Origin: Chitinophaga arvensicola
GTDB lineage: Bacteria > Bacteroidota > Bacteroidia > Chitinophagales > Chitinophagaceae
Direction: 5' to 3'
Length of the DNA stretch: 64,000 nucleotides
Assembly (NCBI RefSeq): GCF_900110835.1
Contig: NZ_FOJG01000002.1
Location: 1,454,979 to 1,518,978, forward strand
The notes under the pieces are model-generated. The model saw only the letters and a list, made by a program, of their open reading frames with translations, was not told the DNA's origin and made no database searches. Shown here one piece after another: positions 26,861-35,838 of this stretch (position 1 is its first letter; each line of letters begins with the position of its first letter). The translations under genes and the position numbers were made by a program.

Positions 26861-28333
26861 TTATTTTGTTTTATATCCATGATATACACTGCTCATGATC
26901 TTTATCCCCCCGGCTAGTTCCTGTTCATTTAACGAGCCGTATCCAAGCCGCATAAAATCACCAGGGTGTTGGTCCAGGTAGAAACTACCGGGTGGAACGA
27001 TCTGAATACCCTTTTGCTTCAGTTGTGCGATGTACTTTGTGAAATTTACCCGCTTCTGAAATTGTATCCAACATGCGAGTCCGCCTTCCGGACTACGAAA
27101 GCGGACGCTTTCGCCAAAGTGTTCCTTCAAACAACTTTCCATCACATCTCTTCTTTCTTTATACACTGCCGATGCTTTGCGGGCATGTCGTCCAATGGTA
27201 CCGTCTTCCATCAGTTCTGCAATAGCATGTTCGAGGATAGCATCCCCTTGCCGGTCAATCTGCACCCGTAAATTGACCAGCGATTGCATAAATGCGGCTG
27301 GCCCCTTAATATAGCCAACCCTGATAGCCGGCGCAATCAACTTGCTAAGCGAACTGATATAGATCACATTTGCGGCCATCTCGCTGCTCGCCAGCGCCAG
27401 GTTGTTGCCTGCGCCAAAATGAAATTCATGATCATAATCGTCTTCAATAATGGCAAAACTATACTTAAGAGATAATTCGAGTAATCTTATTCTTCGGCCA
27501 GCCTTCATGGAAACCGTTGTAGGAAATTGATGATGAGGCGTTACATATACGGCTTTAATTTTTGTTTTTCGGCACAACGCTTCCAGTGCGTCCACATCAA
27601 TACCATCGGAGTCAACATCAATGGCCCTCAATTGTGCGCCGGCTTCCAGGAACAGCTTTCGCGCCGCATAATACCCGGGATTTTCTACTACCACCTTATC
27701 TCCCGGCTGCACAAGCACCCTTGCAGCCAGATAAATCGCCATCTGACTTCCTCTTGTGATACAAATGTCATTCACATTTGCATGAACACCTCTGTCCCGT
27801 GAAAGCATAATGGCTACCTCTTCCCGGAGTTTTACATCTCCCCTTTCACTGCCGTAACCCAGTAGTCTCCATTTACCATGACGATGGAATACCCGTTTGT
27901 AGGCGGCCGACAATTCTTTAAGTGGCGCCAGCCTGGCATCGGGAGCCCCCTCATTAAAAACAATCAGGTTAGCTTCCAATGGCCGGTCGGTAAGGCAAAA
28001 AGGATCATAATGGTTAAAGGCAAAATTGCTTGTCTTTTGTCTGAATAACGGTGTGACACTTCTCTTTATCACCGGCAAATTTTCCGATACAAAAGTGCCC
28101 GATTTGTGTTTGCTTTCCAGCCAGCCTTCCGCAATAAGTGCTTCGTAGGCAAAAACAACCGTTTTCCTGTTTACACCGATATCGGCGGCCAGTATACGAC
28201 TACCGGGCAAAGCAGCTCCCCGTTCCAATCTCCCTTTAATAATTTCATTCCTGATCCCGTCAGTAATCTGTTCTACCAGCGTATCTCCCGGTTTGAATGA
28301 CATTTTGAAAATGGTCTTCCATGGTCTTAACAT
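26861..28333 (-). CDS. MocR-type GntR/aminotransferase transcriptional regulator (PdxR-like)
   Basis: A 490-residue protein. The N-terminus MLRPWKTIF leads into a GntR winged helix (GDTLVEQITDGIRNEIIKGR, LPGSRILAADIGVNRKTVVF). Residues ~115-480 are a fold-type I aminotransferase domain: GYGSERGDVKLREEVA, GSQMAIYLAARVL, and the PLP-lysine region ISSLSKLIAPAIRVGYI. MocR proteins sense PLP or amino compounds and usually control a divergent gene; here that is the GNAT acetyltransferase, with a clear inverted repeat between them. Confidence 0.92.
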   Translation of the reverse strand: MLRPWKTIFKMSFKPGDTLVEQITDGIRNEIIKGRLERGAALPGSRILAADIGVNRKTVVFAYEALIAEGWLESKHKSGTFVSENLPVIKRSVTPLFRQKTSNFAFNHYDPFCLTDRPLEANLIVFNEGAPDARLAPLKELSAAYKRVFHRHGKWRLLGYGSERGDVKLREEVAIMLSRDRGVHANVNDICITRGSQMAIYLAARVLVQPGDKVVVENPGYYAARKLFLEAGAQLRAIDVDSDGIDVDALEALCRKTKIKAVYVTPHHQFPTTVSMKAGRRIRLLELSLKYSFAIIEDDYDHEFHFGAGNNLALASSEMAANVIYISSLSKLIAPAIRVGYIKGPAAFMQSLVNLRVQIDRQGDAILEHAIAELMEDGTIGRHARKASAVYKERRDVMESCLKEHFGESVRFRSPEGGLACWIQFQKRVNFTKYIAQLKQKGIQIVPPGSFYLDQHPGDFMRLGYGSLNEQELAGGIKIMSSVYHGYKTK

Positions 28334-28441
28334 CTGCCTGGCTTTATTTAGGTATTGGATACAGCAATTCTCAAAATTAGTTCATTTAGAGGTAGTACCA
28401 GCGGGCATTAAAAAAATCTGGCCCTATAAATTTCTACAAAC

Positions 28442-28461
28442 TGGATGAATATAGTCATCCA
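28442..28461. promoter_or_regulatory. Candidate MocR operator, TGGATGA-N6-TCATCCA
   Basis: Perfect 7-bp arms (28442-28448 and 28455-28461) around ATATAG, about 42 nt before the GNAT start and 108 nt before the divergent MocR start. Confidence 0.5.
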
Positions 28462-28502
28462 TAAACATAACACCTTTGTGCCTCATAAAAACACATGACC
28501 AT

Positions 28503-28946
28503 ATGCAACAGATCGAAGTAGCCACACTGGACCATTTAAATGAATTTGCCGTATTGTTCGACCAATATCGCGTTTTTTACAGGCAGCTGTCCGATGTCGA
28601 AAGAGGAAAAGCCTTCTTAAAAGAAAGGATTACCAGGAATGAAACGGTTACCTTCCTGATCAGAGACAATGGGCAGTTAGCTGGTTTTGCCCAGTTATAT
28701 TCCCTATTCCATTATAAAGCACTCCAACGCCAATGGCTACTGAGTGATTTATATGTGGCCCCTGCACACCGGGGACGTGGGCTTTCCATTGCCCTGATTG
28801 ACCGCTGCAAACAATACTGCAATGAAACTGAAGCCTGTGGCTTATTATTGGAAACAGAGAAAACAAATGACATTGGTAACCGTCTATACCCCAGATGTGG
28901 ATTTGAATTAGATGAAAATCATAATTACTACAACTGGTGGAAATAG
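28503..28946 (+). CDS. GNAT-family N-acetyltransferase
   Basis: A 147-residue protein from the ATG at 28503 (MQQIEVATLDHLNEFAVLFD). GNAT motifs: WLLSDLYVAPAHRGRGLSIA carries the acetyl-CoA pyrophosphate loop (R/Q-x-x-G-x-G/A, here HRGRGLS), and ETEKTNDIGNRLYPRCGFEL is motif B. Acceptor unknown. Divergent from a MocR regulator gene, a frequent arrangement suggesting control by it. Confidence 0.9.
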   Translation: MQQIEVATLDHLNEFAVLFDQYRVFYRQLSDVERGKAFLKERITRNETVTFLIRDNGQLAGFAQLYSLFHYKALQRQWLLSDLYVAPAHRGRGLSIALIDRCKQYCNETEACGLLLETEKTNDIGNRLYPRCGFELDENHNYYNWWK

Positions 28947-29003
28947 ACCGCTACAAACCAGGGGCTGAAAGATAAAGGCGGGCAGTAGAAAGAAGCAGGA
29001 GCA

Positions 29004-29927
29004 TCAATCTATAAAAAACGAAGTCACCGGCTGATAGGGCGCCTGTGGAATACCTGCCTGCTCAAAAATCGAGTATTCAATGGTTTTACAAATGCTATTC
29101 AGCGGCAGGTCGTTTTCTTCTTCCCCAAAAGGCTCCGCTATTTCCTGGATGATAGCATCCAATGCGATAAAGGTATAACTGATTAACAGTACGATAACCG
29201 GCATCATCCAACCTAAACTGTCAATCAAACCAAAAGGTAAACAGAAGCAATAGAAGTAAACCGTACGATGTAACAACACGCTGTATGCAAAAGGCAGCGG
29301 CGTGTTGGAAATCCTTTCGCAGCCGCCCACCACCTGGGATAACAGGTTGAGCTGATGATCCAGGGCGGTTAAAACGATGGTATCAATGTGTTTCTTTTGG
29401 TGCTGTTCGCTGATCCACTCTCCTATAAATCCTAAAATGGCAACAGGAATAAAACGCTTGCCTTTCAGCTGATCTACCTGTTCTGCTGTTAGTAAGCGGG
29501 AAAGATGTTCTGTACCCGGTTTGTTTCTCAACTGGAAATTCAGGGACCAGCAGAAGGCGGCAATCATCCGGATAATACTTTCTTTCTCTGCTTTGGATGC
29601 CGGGGAATTATCATTTACCAGGGTGAGGATCTGCCTTGTCAACGACCGGGTTTCAATCACCAGGGAGCCCCATAACTTCCGGCCTTCCCAATAACGGTCA
29701 TAACTGGCAGTATTGCAAAAGCCCATGAAAATAGCCAGTGCAAGGCCTATTAAGGTAAAAATGGTAGGATTAAGCGGCACCTTGTACTCATATATTTTTC
29801 CTTTGAGGAACAGGATGACCAGGGAGAACACGGTAATCACCAGCAACTGCACAACGATCTTTTTCACCACAGATCCTTTCCAGATAAATAACATCCTCAA
29901 CCAATTAGTGCGCTGTCTCGTGATCAT
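29004..29927 (-). CDS. Bestrophin-family (UPF0187) anion channel
   Basis: A 307-residue membrane protein. Family features: RTNWLRMLFIWKGSVVKKIV at the N-terminus, VPLNPTIFTLIGLALAIFMG, FCNTASYDRYWEGRKLWGSL (a hallmark), and LPFGLIDSLGWMMPVIVLLI near helix 4, followed by EIAEPFGEEENDLPLNSICK. Bacterial bestrophins form pentameric ion channels in the inner membrane. Monocistronic, 130 nt from the divergent peroxidase gene. Confidence 0.93.
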   Translation of the reverse strand: MITRQRTNWLRMLFIWKGSVVKKIVVQLLVITVFSLVILFLKGKIYEYKVPLNPTIFTLIGLALAIFMGFCNTASYDRYWEGRKLWGSLVIETRSLTRQILTLVNDNSPASKAEKESIIRMIAAFCWSLNFQLRNKPGTEHLSRLLTAEQVDQLKGKRFIPVAILGFIGEWISEQHQKKHIDTIVLTALDHQLNLLSQVVGGCERISNTPLPFAYSVLLHRTVYFYCFCLPFGLIDSLGWMMPVIVLLISYTFIALDAIIQEIAEPFGEEENDLPLNSICKTIEYSIFEQAGIPQAPYQPVTSFFID

Positions 29928-30027
29928 TTGCTATGAAATATTATTTTACAAAAAACGGCTTTTTTCCTGGCAGATGCAAAAACTACCCCTTAGTTTTTGA
30001 TTCATGGAAGAATATAACTGAAATCAC

Positions 30028-30035
30028 TACTTTTG
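30028..30035 (+). promoter_or_regulatory. -7 box TACTTTTG
   Basis: Exact TAnnTTTG match 22 nt upstream of the DyP peroxidase ATG. Confidence 0.5.
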
Positions 30036-30057
30036 AAAGTACGAAAAGCTATTTAAC

Positions 30058-31005
30058 ATGAGCAGAGCAACGCCGCCATCCCCACAGAACGTTACCGACT
30101 ACCCCAACAACAATACTATTTTCACCGTCTGGAAGTTTAAAGAAGGAGCAGCGATCAAACCTGCTTTCGAACGACTGTGCGGACTGGTAGCCAATCTCAA
30201 TCATTCCTTTATCATCCGGACGCCCGACGGGCGTGCCAGTTGCGTGATGGGAGTAGGCTATGATGCCTGGATTAAATTAGCTTTACCACAGCCCCTTCCA
30301 AAAGAACTGAAAAACTTCGAACCGGTAGCAGGTGCAAAACATACTGCTGTGGCCACGCCGGGCGATCTGCACTTTCATTTGCGCTCCACGCATATGTCCA
30401 TCTGCTTTGATATGATCAGCGCTATTGCAGACGTGTTACTCCCGGTGGCCGATTGCCTGGACGAAGTGCATGGCTTTAGATATTGGGATGGTCGCTCCAT
30501 CCTTGGCTTTGTGGATGGTACTGAAAATCCGATCGGCAACGACCGCGACTACTACGCCATTGTAGGGGAAGAAGATCCGGCGTATAAGGGAGGCAGTTAT
30601 CTTTTTGTGCAGAAATACCTGCATCATATGGGCAACTGGGCTAAGCTCTCCACCGAAGAACAGGAAAAAGTAATTGGCCGCTACAAAGCCAGTGATATTG
30701 AAATGCCCGACGATGTAAAGCCAGATAATTCACACAGCGCCCTGGCCGCCCTGGAAGATGAACTGGGCAATGAGCTGAAAATAGTAAGGGATAACATGCC
30801 CTTTGGCAACCCCGGTAAAAATGAAGTGGGCACTTATTTCATTGCCTACGCCAGCACTTTCAGCACCACGCACAAAATGCTGGAACGGATGTTTATCGGT
30901 GTACCGGCGGGCAACTACGACCGGATACTGGATTTCAGCACCGCGCATACCGGCACTCTTTATTTTGTGCCGTCTATGAATATTTTAGACCAGTATACCG
31001 CCTGA
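30058..31005 (+). CDS. DyP-type haem peroxidase
   Basis: A 315-residue protein. The diagnostic GXXDG motif is GFVDGTENP (150-158, catalytic Asp153). His226 in KPDNSHSALA fits the proximal haem ligand and Arg244 in KIVRDNMPFG the distal arginine. No Tat or Sec signal is seen, so it is cytoplasmic or carried as encapsulin cargo; no encapsulin gene is nearby. Uses H2O2 to oxidise dyes or phenolics, and some relatives act on haem. Ended by a strong terminator. Confidence 0.94.
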   Translation: MSRATPPSPQNVTDYPNNNTIFTVWKFKEGAAIKPAFERLCGLVANLNHSFIIRTPDGRASCVMGVGYDAWIKLALPQPLPKELKNFEPVAGAKHTAVATPGDLHFHLRSTHMSICFDMISAIADVLLPVADCLDEVHGFRYWDGRSILGFVDGTENPIGNDRDYYAIVGEEDPAYKGGSYLFVQKYLHHMGNWAKLSTEEQEKVIGRYKASDIEMPDDVKPDNSHSALAALEDELGNELKIVRDNMPFGNPGKNEVGTYFIAYASTFSTTHKMLERMFIGVPAGNYDRILDFSTAHTGTLYFVPSMNILDQYTA

Positions 31006-31022
31006 ATACCGAAAATATAAAA

Positions 31023-31050
31023 GGCTTCAAAACAGTGATGTTTTGAAGCC
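31023..31050. terminator. Bidirectional terminator with GTGA tetraloop
   Basis: Perfect 12-bp stem GGCTTCAAAACA (31023-31034) and TGTTTTGAAGCC (31039-31050), loop GTGA (GNRA type), followed by CCTATTTTTA on plus and an A/T-rich run on minus. Shared by the DyP gene and the convergent Imm51-like gene. Confidence 0.85.
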
Positions 31051-31071
31051 CCTATTTTTATCTTGATATAC

Positions 31072-31416
31072 CTAATCCAGCTCCGCCCTTGAAAACAGGT
31101 CCTGTATCTGGGCATCGTCTTCACAAGCCAGCTTAAATGCCAGGATAAATTGTTTCAACGCTTCACTGTCTGAGGAATACGCACAAAACATACTTCCTTC
31201 CGGGTCAAATTTCACGATGCCTTCCAGCTCCGGCATCTTCTCAGATAAAAATACGGCGGCCAGGGAACCCCAATCATAGCCACTTCCCTCGAATCCGTCG
31301 TCGGACCTGGTTTCGAAAATTTCATTCTTATAGTCGCCTACGCTTAAACAAACAGAAACGCTTTTTTCATGATCCACCCAGAAAAAGGGTTTTATTGATT
31401 CTTCAAAACTGCTCAT
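31072..31416 (-). CDS. Imm51-like immunity protein
   Basis: A 114-residue protein from the ATG at 31416 (MSSFEESIKPFFWVDHEKSV); the 54 codons before it are not protein-like. GYDWGSLAAVFLSEKMPEL, then IVKFDPEGSMFCAYSSDSEA and LKQFILAFKLACED match my memory of the Imm51 immunity family of polymorphic toxin systems. These cytoplasmic proteins block a cognate nuclease or other toxin. No toxin gene is next to it. An ankyrin-repeat protein, another common immunity fold, is divergent at 105 nt. Confidence 0.7.
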   Translation of the reverse strand: MSSFEESIKPFFWVDHEKSVSVCLSVGDYKNEIFETRSDDGFEGSGYDWGSLAAVFLSEKMPELEGIVKFDPEGSMFCAYSSDSEALKQFILAFKLACEDDAQIQDLFSRAELD

Positions 31417-31521
31417 ACATTTTCTTTTATGTGTAACTTTAAAAATAAGGAATTTTGAATGGAAAGCGATATTCAAAATGAATACCTTACATCTGTGCAC
31501 CCGTAACTTCAAAAACATGTT

Positions 31522-32154
31522 ATGAAAACACTGATCATGAATAAGGATTATGAGGGAATTAAAAACGCCCTTTCCCAAAACCCTGCATTAGCCAATGAAG
31601 GCATTCCCTTCGATGAAGAGAATCCCACGAAAGCCCATCCCCTGCACCGGATTTGCGATGGCGTATTTGCACATAGTTTTGCAGATGAAGAAGGCGTTGA
31701 AATGGCCCGTATTTTCTTACGCTATGGCGCCAATGTAAATGGCGATGGCTTAAACTATCAGCAGGACACACCCCTTACTGCTGCCGCCAGCTTACACGCA
31801 GAACAGGTGGGCCTGCTGTATATTGAAAACGGCGCAGACATCGCTCATGCGGGATGCCATGGCGGAACAGCCTTACATTGGGCCGCCTGGACAGGGAGAG
31901 ATCAACTGGTGGAAAAACTCATCCATGAAAAAGCAGACATCCATCAACGATGTGATACATTTAAAGGCACTCCCCTCCTGTGGGCCGTACATGGATATAA
32001 ATACGGAGGCGCTGAAAACAGGCATCACCAGGTAGCATGCGTAAAGTTATTACTGGCAGCCGGCGCCGATAAATCTACTCCCAATATAGATGGCACCCCG
32101 CCGTTTGGTTTCCTGGATGAACAGGATACGGAACTGATCGACCTGTTGAAGTAA
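31522..32154 (+). CDS. Ankyrin-repeat protein
   Basis: A 210-residue protein with about four ankyrin repeats. Clear ones are MARIFLRYGANVNGDGLNYQ with TPLTAAASLHAEQVGLLYIE, NGADIAHAGCHGGTALHWAA with TGRDQLVEKLIHEKADIHQR, and VACVKLLLAAGADKSTPNID. No signal peptide. Ankyrin repeats bind protein partners; in toxin loci they can serve as immunity proteins, which the neighbouring Imm51-like gene makes worth considering. Confidence 0.85.
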   Translation: MKTLIMNKDYEGIKNALSQNPALANEGIPFDEENPTKAHPLHRICDGVFAHSFADEEGVEMARIFLRYGANVNGDGLNYQQDTPLTAAASLHAEQVGLLYIENGADIAHAGCHGGTALHWAAWTGRDQLVEKLIHEKADIHQRCDTFKGTPLLWAVHGYKYGGAENRHHQVACVKLLLAAGADKSTPNIDGTPPFGFLDEQDTELIDLLK

Positions 32155-32293
32155 AGAAGATCCGATTATGTTATGACTGCTATCTGATCAACATCACTAG
32201 AAATTTCCAATTCCATAAATCTTTTTCCCGTTTTCGAAAACAACATACCGGCTTTTCGGGGCAACTTGCGCTTTTACCTTATTCCGACTGGCC

Positions 32294-34738
32294 ATGCTGA
32301 ACTTACGACGCGTATACCCGATCATACTGACGATCCTTTTGATATTTCCTCTCTTCCTGTTAGCCCAGCAACAGCCATCAGGAAAAAATGCCGTTACCGG
32401 TACCGTAAAGGACGAGGGAGGTAAACCCGTACCTTACGCCACGCTGGGCATACTCAAAGAAGACGGTACACAGGCGGGCGCAGCTTACTCCGGCGAAGAT
32501 GGAACCTTCCAGATAAAAATTGCGGAAACCGGCAGTTATGTACTCGTCATCTCTTCCGTAGGTTTTAATACTACCCCTTTTCCTTTCGTGCTAACGACAG
32601 AGAAACGCAGCCACCATTTCACCGGTATACAGTTGCCGGCCAGCACCAGCCAGCTGAAAGCAGTAGATATTGTATCCCGCAAACAACTGATAGAACAAAA
32701 GCCGGGTATGCTGGTGTACAATGCGGAAAACGATATCAGCAATAAAGGCGGCACTGCGGCAGACGTACTCCGGAAAGCACCCGCCCTGAACGTAGACCCA
32801 CAAGGTAATGTAACAATGCGGGGCAGCGGCAGCCTCAAAATACTGATCAATGGTAAATACTCCGGGCAGATCGCACGAAGCCCGGCAGACGCCCTGAATA
32901 TGATGCCGGCCGATATTATCCGCTCCGTGGAAATTATCACCAACCCATCCGCCAAATACGATGCAGAAGGCGCCGCAGGCGTTATCAATATCATTACGAA
33001 ACAAGGCAAACAAAACCTGAGCGGCGCACTCGAAGTAACCGCCAGCAACTGGGAACAGGCATTTAATCCCCGCATTTCCATGGCGCGTGATAAATGGAAT
33101 ATGAGCTTTCACGGACACCTGCACCGCCTGCGCAGCAAATCCAGTAACTCACTGGAAAGAACGTCTCTGAAAGATGGACAACCACAACTCAAACTGCAGC
33201 AGTATACACTGAAAGATAACGTGATGCCGCATAGTTCCGCAGAACTGAACATCGGCTATACACCCAACCAGCGCAACGAATTCAGCTTCGGCGTCAATGC
33301 CTGGCTGGGCAACTGGCCGGAAAACACGGATCAAACCAGCACCCTGCTATCTCCGGATGGCACGGTGACCGACAAATACAACCAGTCCGTAAATACTACA
33401 GCAAAGTTCAAAGGAGCTGATTTCAGTCTTGGTTACACTACGAAGTTCAAAAAAAGCGGCCAGGAACTCACACTGCTGGCACAGTTCTCCCCTTCCACAG
33501 ATCGTTCCTCCTATACCACCGACCAGTTTGGCAGTGGCCAGAAACTACGCTACAGGGAACTGAATAAAAGCCATACCGCCAACCAGGAATGGACCTTCCA
33601 GGCAGATTATAACCATCCGCTCGATGCAAATGGCAAATACCTGCTGGAAAGCGGTCTGAAATCCATTCTGAGAAGCGCCAACAATACCTATAACGTATGG
33701 GCCAGCGAAGATGCACAGCCGGAAAATACCCTGCCACAGCCAGATCGTTCGGATATATTCGTATATCAACAGAACGTGATGGCCGGCTATACTTTGCTCA
33801 AGATGAACCTGTCGGAGGCCTGGTACGTGGAAGCCGGCGCCAGAGGGGAAGGCACCTGGCTGAATGGTCACTTCAGAACAGCGGGCACCCGCTTTGAGAA
33901 CAACTTCTTCAACTTTGTGCCAACAGCTACCATTACCCGGAAGCTGCCCAAAGATCAGACGCTCACACTCAGTTATACCAAACGTATCACCCGGCCATAT
34001 ATCTGGGACCTCAATCCCAATGCGAATGCCAGCGATCCACGGAACATCGTTACCGGCAACCCGCAATTACAACCGGAGCTGGTACACCAGGGTGAACTGA
34101 CTTACAGTCTTAACCACAGCAATGGCCTGTTCATCAATACCTCCCTGTTCTTCAAACAAACACAGGATGGCATCATCGATTTCACGACCACAGATCAGCA
34201 GGGTATTTCTACTACTTCCAAACAGAACCTGGCAGGCAACCGCCAGTTTGGAACGAATATCAGTATCTCGTTTAAAGTAACACCGGAATGGAGCGTGAAC
34301 AGCAACCAGAACATCAATTACCTGCGCTACAACAGCGGCCCGCTGCTGACGGTAAACAACGGCTGGGGAGCAGATGTAAACGTGAATACCACCTATAAAC
34401 TACCGGCAGATTTTTCGGTACAACTATTTGGCGAGGTAACTTCCCGCTCTATCACCCTGCAGGGATATAAAACCTCCAGGTACTACTATAGCGCCGCCGT
34501 GAAAAAAGCATTCCCTGCTAACCGGATGATGGTAACCCTCGCCGCTATCAATCCTTTCAACAGTTCTATCGGACAAATTGAAGTGATGAATACCAGCAGC
34601 TTTGCATCCAGCGTGAACAACCGCTACTTTTCACAGGCCGCTAAACTTACCTTCAATTGGGAGTTTGGTAAAATGTTTGAACAGAAGGATAAGAAAAAGA
34701 TCAGTAATGATGATGTAAATACGCTGCCCAAAGGATAA
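32294..34738 (+). CDS. Outer-membrane beta-barrel receptor with carboxypeptidase-regulatory-like domain
   Basis: An 814-residue protein. A signal peptide (LTILLIFPLFLLAQQ) is followed by a CarboxypepD_reg-like domain (residues ~34-115, NAVTGTVKDEGGKPVPYATL), a TonB plug (PGMLVYNAENDISNKGGTAA, VTMRGSGSLKILINGKYSGQ, AEGAAGVINIITKQGK) and an outer-membrane barrel of the family-3 type (SYTKRITRPYIWDLNPNANA, NPQLQPELVHQGELTYSL). This class is common in Bacteroidota with few known substrates. No SusD partner or sigma/FecR pair is adjacent. Confidence 0.9.
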   Translation: MLNLRRVYPIILTILLIFPLFLLAQQQPSGKNAVTGTVKDEGGKPVPYATLGILKEDGTQAGAAYSGEDGTFQIKIAETGSYVLVISSVGFNTTPFPFVLTTEKRSHHFTGIQLPASTSQLKAVDIVSRKQLIEQKPGMLVYNAENDISNKGGTAADVLRKAPALNVDPQGNVTMRGSGSLKILINGKYSGQIARSPADALNMMPADIIRSVEIITNPSAKYDAEGAAGVINIITKQGKQNLSGALEVTASNWEQAFNPRISMARDKWNMSFHGHLHRLRSKSSNSLERTSLKDGQPQLKLQQYTLKDNVMPHSSAELNIGYTPNQRNEFSFGVNAWLGNWPENTDQTSTLLSPDGTVTDKYNQSVNTTAKFKGADFSLGYTTKFKKSGQELTLLAQFSPSTDRSSYTTDQFGSGQKLRYRELNKSHTANQEWTFQADYNHPLDANGKYLLESGLKSILRSANNTYNVWASEDAQPENTLPQPDRSDIFVYQQNVMAGYTLLKMNLSEAWYVEAGARGEGTWLNGHFRTAGTRFENNFFNFVPTATITRKLPKDQTLTLSYTKRITRPYIWDLNPNANASDPRNIVTGNPQLQPELVHQGELTYSLNHSNGLFINTSLFFKQTQDGIIDFTTTDQQGISTTSKQNLAGNRQFGTNISISFKVTPEWSVNSNQNINYLRYNSGPLLTVNNGWGADVNVNTTYKLPADFSVQLFGEVTSRSITLQGYKTSRYYYSAAVKKAFPANRMMVTLAAINPFNSSIGQIEVMNTSSFASSVNNRYFSQAAKLTFNWEFGKMFEQKDKKKISNDDVNTLPKG

Positions 34739-34760
34739 GCAGCTATTGCATATACATAAA

Positions 34761-34798
34761 AAAACAGCAGCAAGTCCTTACCGGCTTGCTGCTGTTTT
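34761..34798. terminator. Bidirectional terminator overlapping the end of a coding region
   Basis: Perfect 14-bp stem AAAACAGCAGCAAG (34761-34774) and CTTGCTGCTGTTTT (34785-34798), loop of 10 nt, T-run on plus and A-run (T on minus). The stop codon of the minus-strand gene at 34778 lies in its loop. Confidence 0.85.
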
Positions 34799-35725
34799 TT
34801 GTACCTGTTCCGCTTTAATGATCGCCATACCTTGCTGGTAAGTGGTTACCTTAAAGCCGGGAAAACGCTGTTTGAATCCGGAAGAATCAAATATATTATT
34901 ATGCGCATACCGGGGAAGCAGCTCCTGTAGTTCCTTTAGCCTCTTATTAAAAAGTGCGCCCAGTTGCAGCATCCACTTCTTCTCAATGTTGTATTTCAGT
35001 TCTCTCCCATAAATACGGGAAGCCTCCGCAATAAACTGCCGGTAAGTAAGCCGGTTATCATCACAGGGCAGATGCCAGGTCTGATTGAAAGCATCTGGTG
35101 TATTGCCGATCAGGGCAGTAGCCCTGCTGGCATCCGGTGTCCAGATCAATGTTCTTAAAGTATCGTCCCGTAATAATACTTTAAGCGTTTTCCCCCTGGC
35201 GATATTATCAAAGATCAATGAATTCGTAATGCTTTGCGTGTTTCCCGGCCCGTAAAATTCCGGTGCGCGGCATATAACGGCATCTATGGAATTAGCCGCT
35301 ATCTCTGCCAGCAGCATCTCCGCCATGGCGCCTCTCACCTGCCCCTTCTTTCCCACCGGGCGGAAGGGGGATGATTCCGTTAACGGATTATCATCCTGCG
35401 GATACATATAGGTATTGTCAAAGAACACCAGCTTTGCACGATGTTGCTTGCAGGCGTTGATGACATTGCGCATGATAATGGGAAATTGCGCTACCCAGCG
35501 CGCTGTATCCATAGGGAGTCCTACGGTGAGATAGACAATATCACTGCCTTCCACCGCTTTTGCGGTCAATGCCGCATCCATGAGATCTGCGGGAAAAAGT
35601 GTATCCGTTTCGTTTACCTTCTCCGGATGCCGGCTCACCAGCCTGATATCTGCGGTGTAGTTACGTTTCAGTTCCAGAGCCAGTTCCCGGGCAATCTGAC
35701 CATTTGCGCCTAATATTGTCTGCAT
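34778..35725 (-). CDS. NAD-dependent epimerase/dehydratase-like protein (atypical SDR)
   Basis: A 315-residue Rossmann-fold protein. The nucleotide-binding motif ILGANGQIARELALEL starts at residue 4; other SDR signs are DIVYLTVGLP, LVFFDNTYMYPQDDNPLTES (Y of the catalytic pair region, atypical) and VICRAPEFYGPGNTQSI. It lacks a standard YxxxK motif, so it may be a reductase of the atypical group or a non-catalytic binder. The final codons (KTAASR) are encoded within a terminator stem. Monocistronic. Confidence 0.82.
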   Translation of the reverse strand: MQTILGANGQIARELALELKRNYTADIRLVSRHPEKVNETDTLFPADLMDAALTAKAVEGSDIVYLTVGLPMDTARWVAQFPIIMRNVINACKQHRAKLVFFDNTYMYPQDDNPLTESSPFRPVGKKGQVRGAMAEMLLAEIAANSIDAVICRAPEFYGPGNTQSITNSLIFDNIARGKTLKVLLRDDTLRTLIWTPDASRATALIGNTPDAFNQTWHLPCDDNRLTYRQFIAEASRIYGRELKYNIEKKWMLQLGALFNKRLKELQELLPRYAHNNIFDSSGFKQRFPGFKVTTYQQGMAIIKAEQVQKTAASR

Positions 35726-35838
35726 GTTTTGGATATGATAAAGCCTGCAAAGTTTCCTGATCTTTCAAAGAAAGTTTTACAAAGATAATCCTCCTTATGG
35801 AATTACACATTTGCTGCGTCTTATACCCAAAGTTCCAC

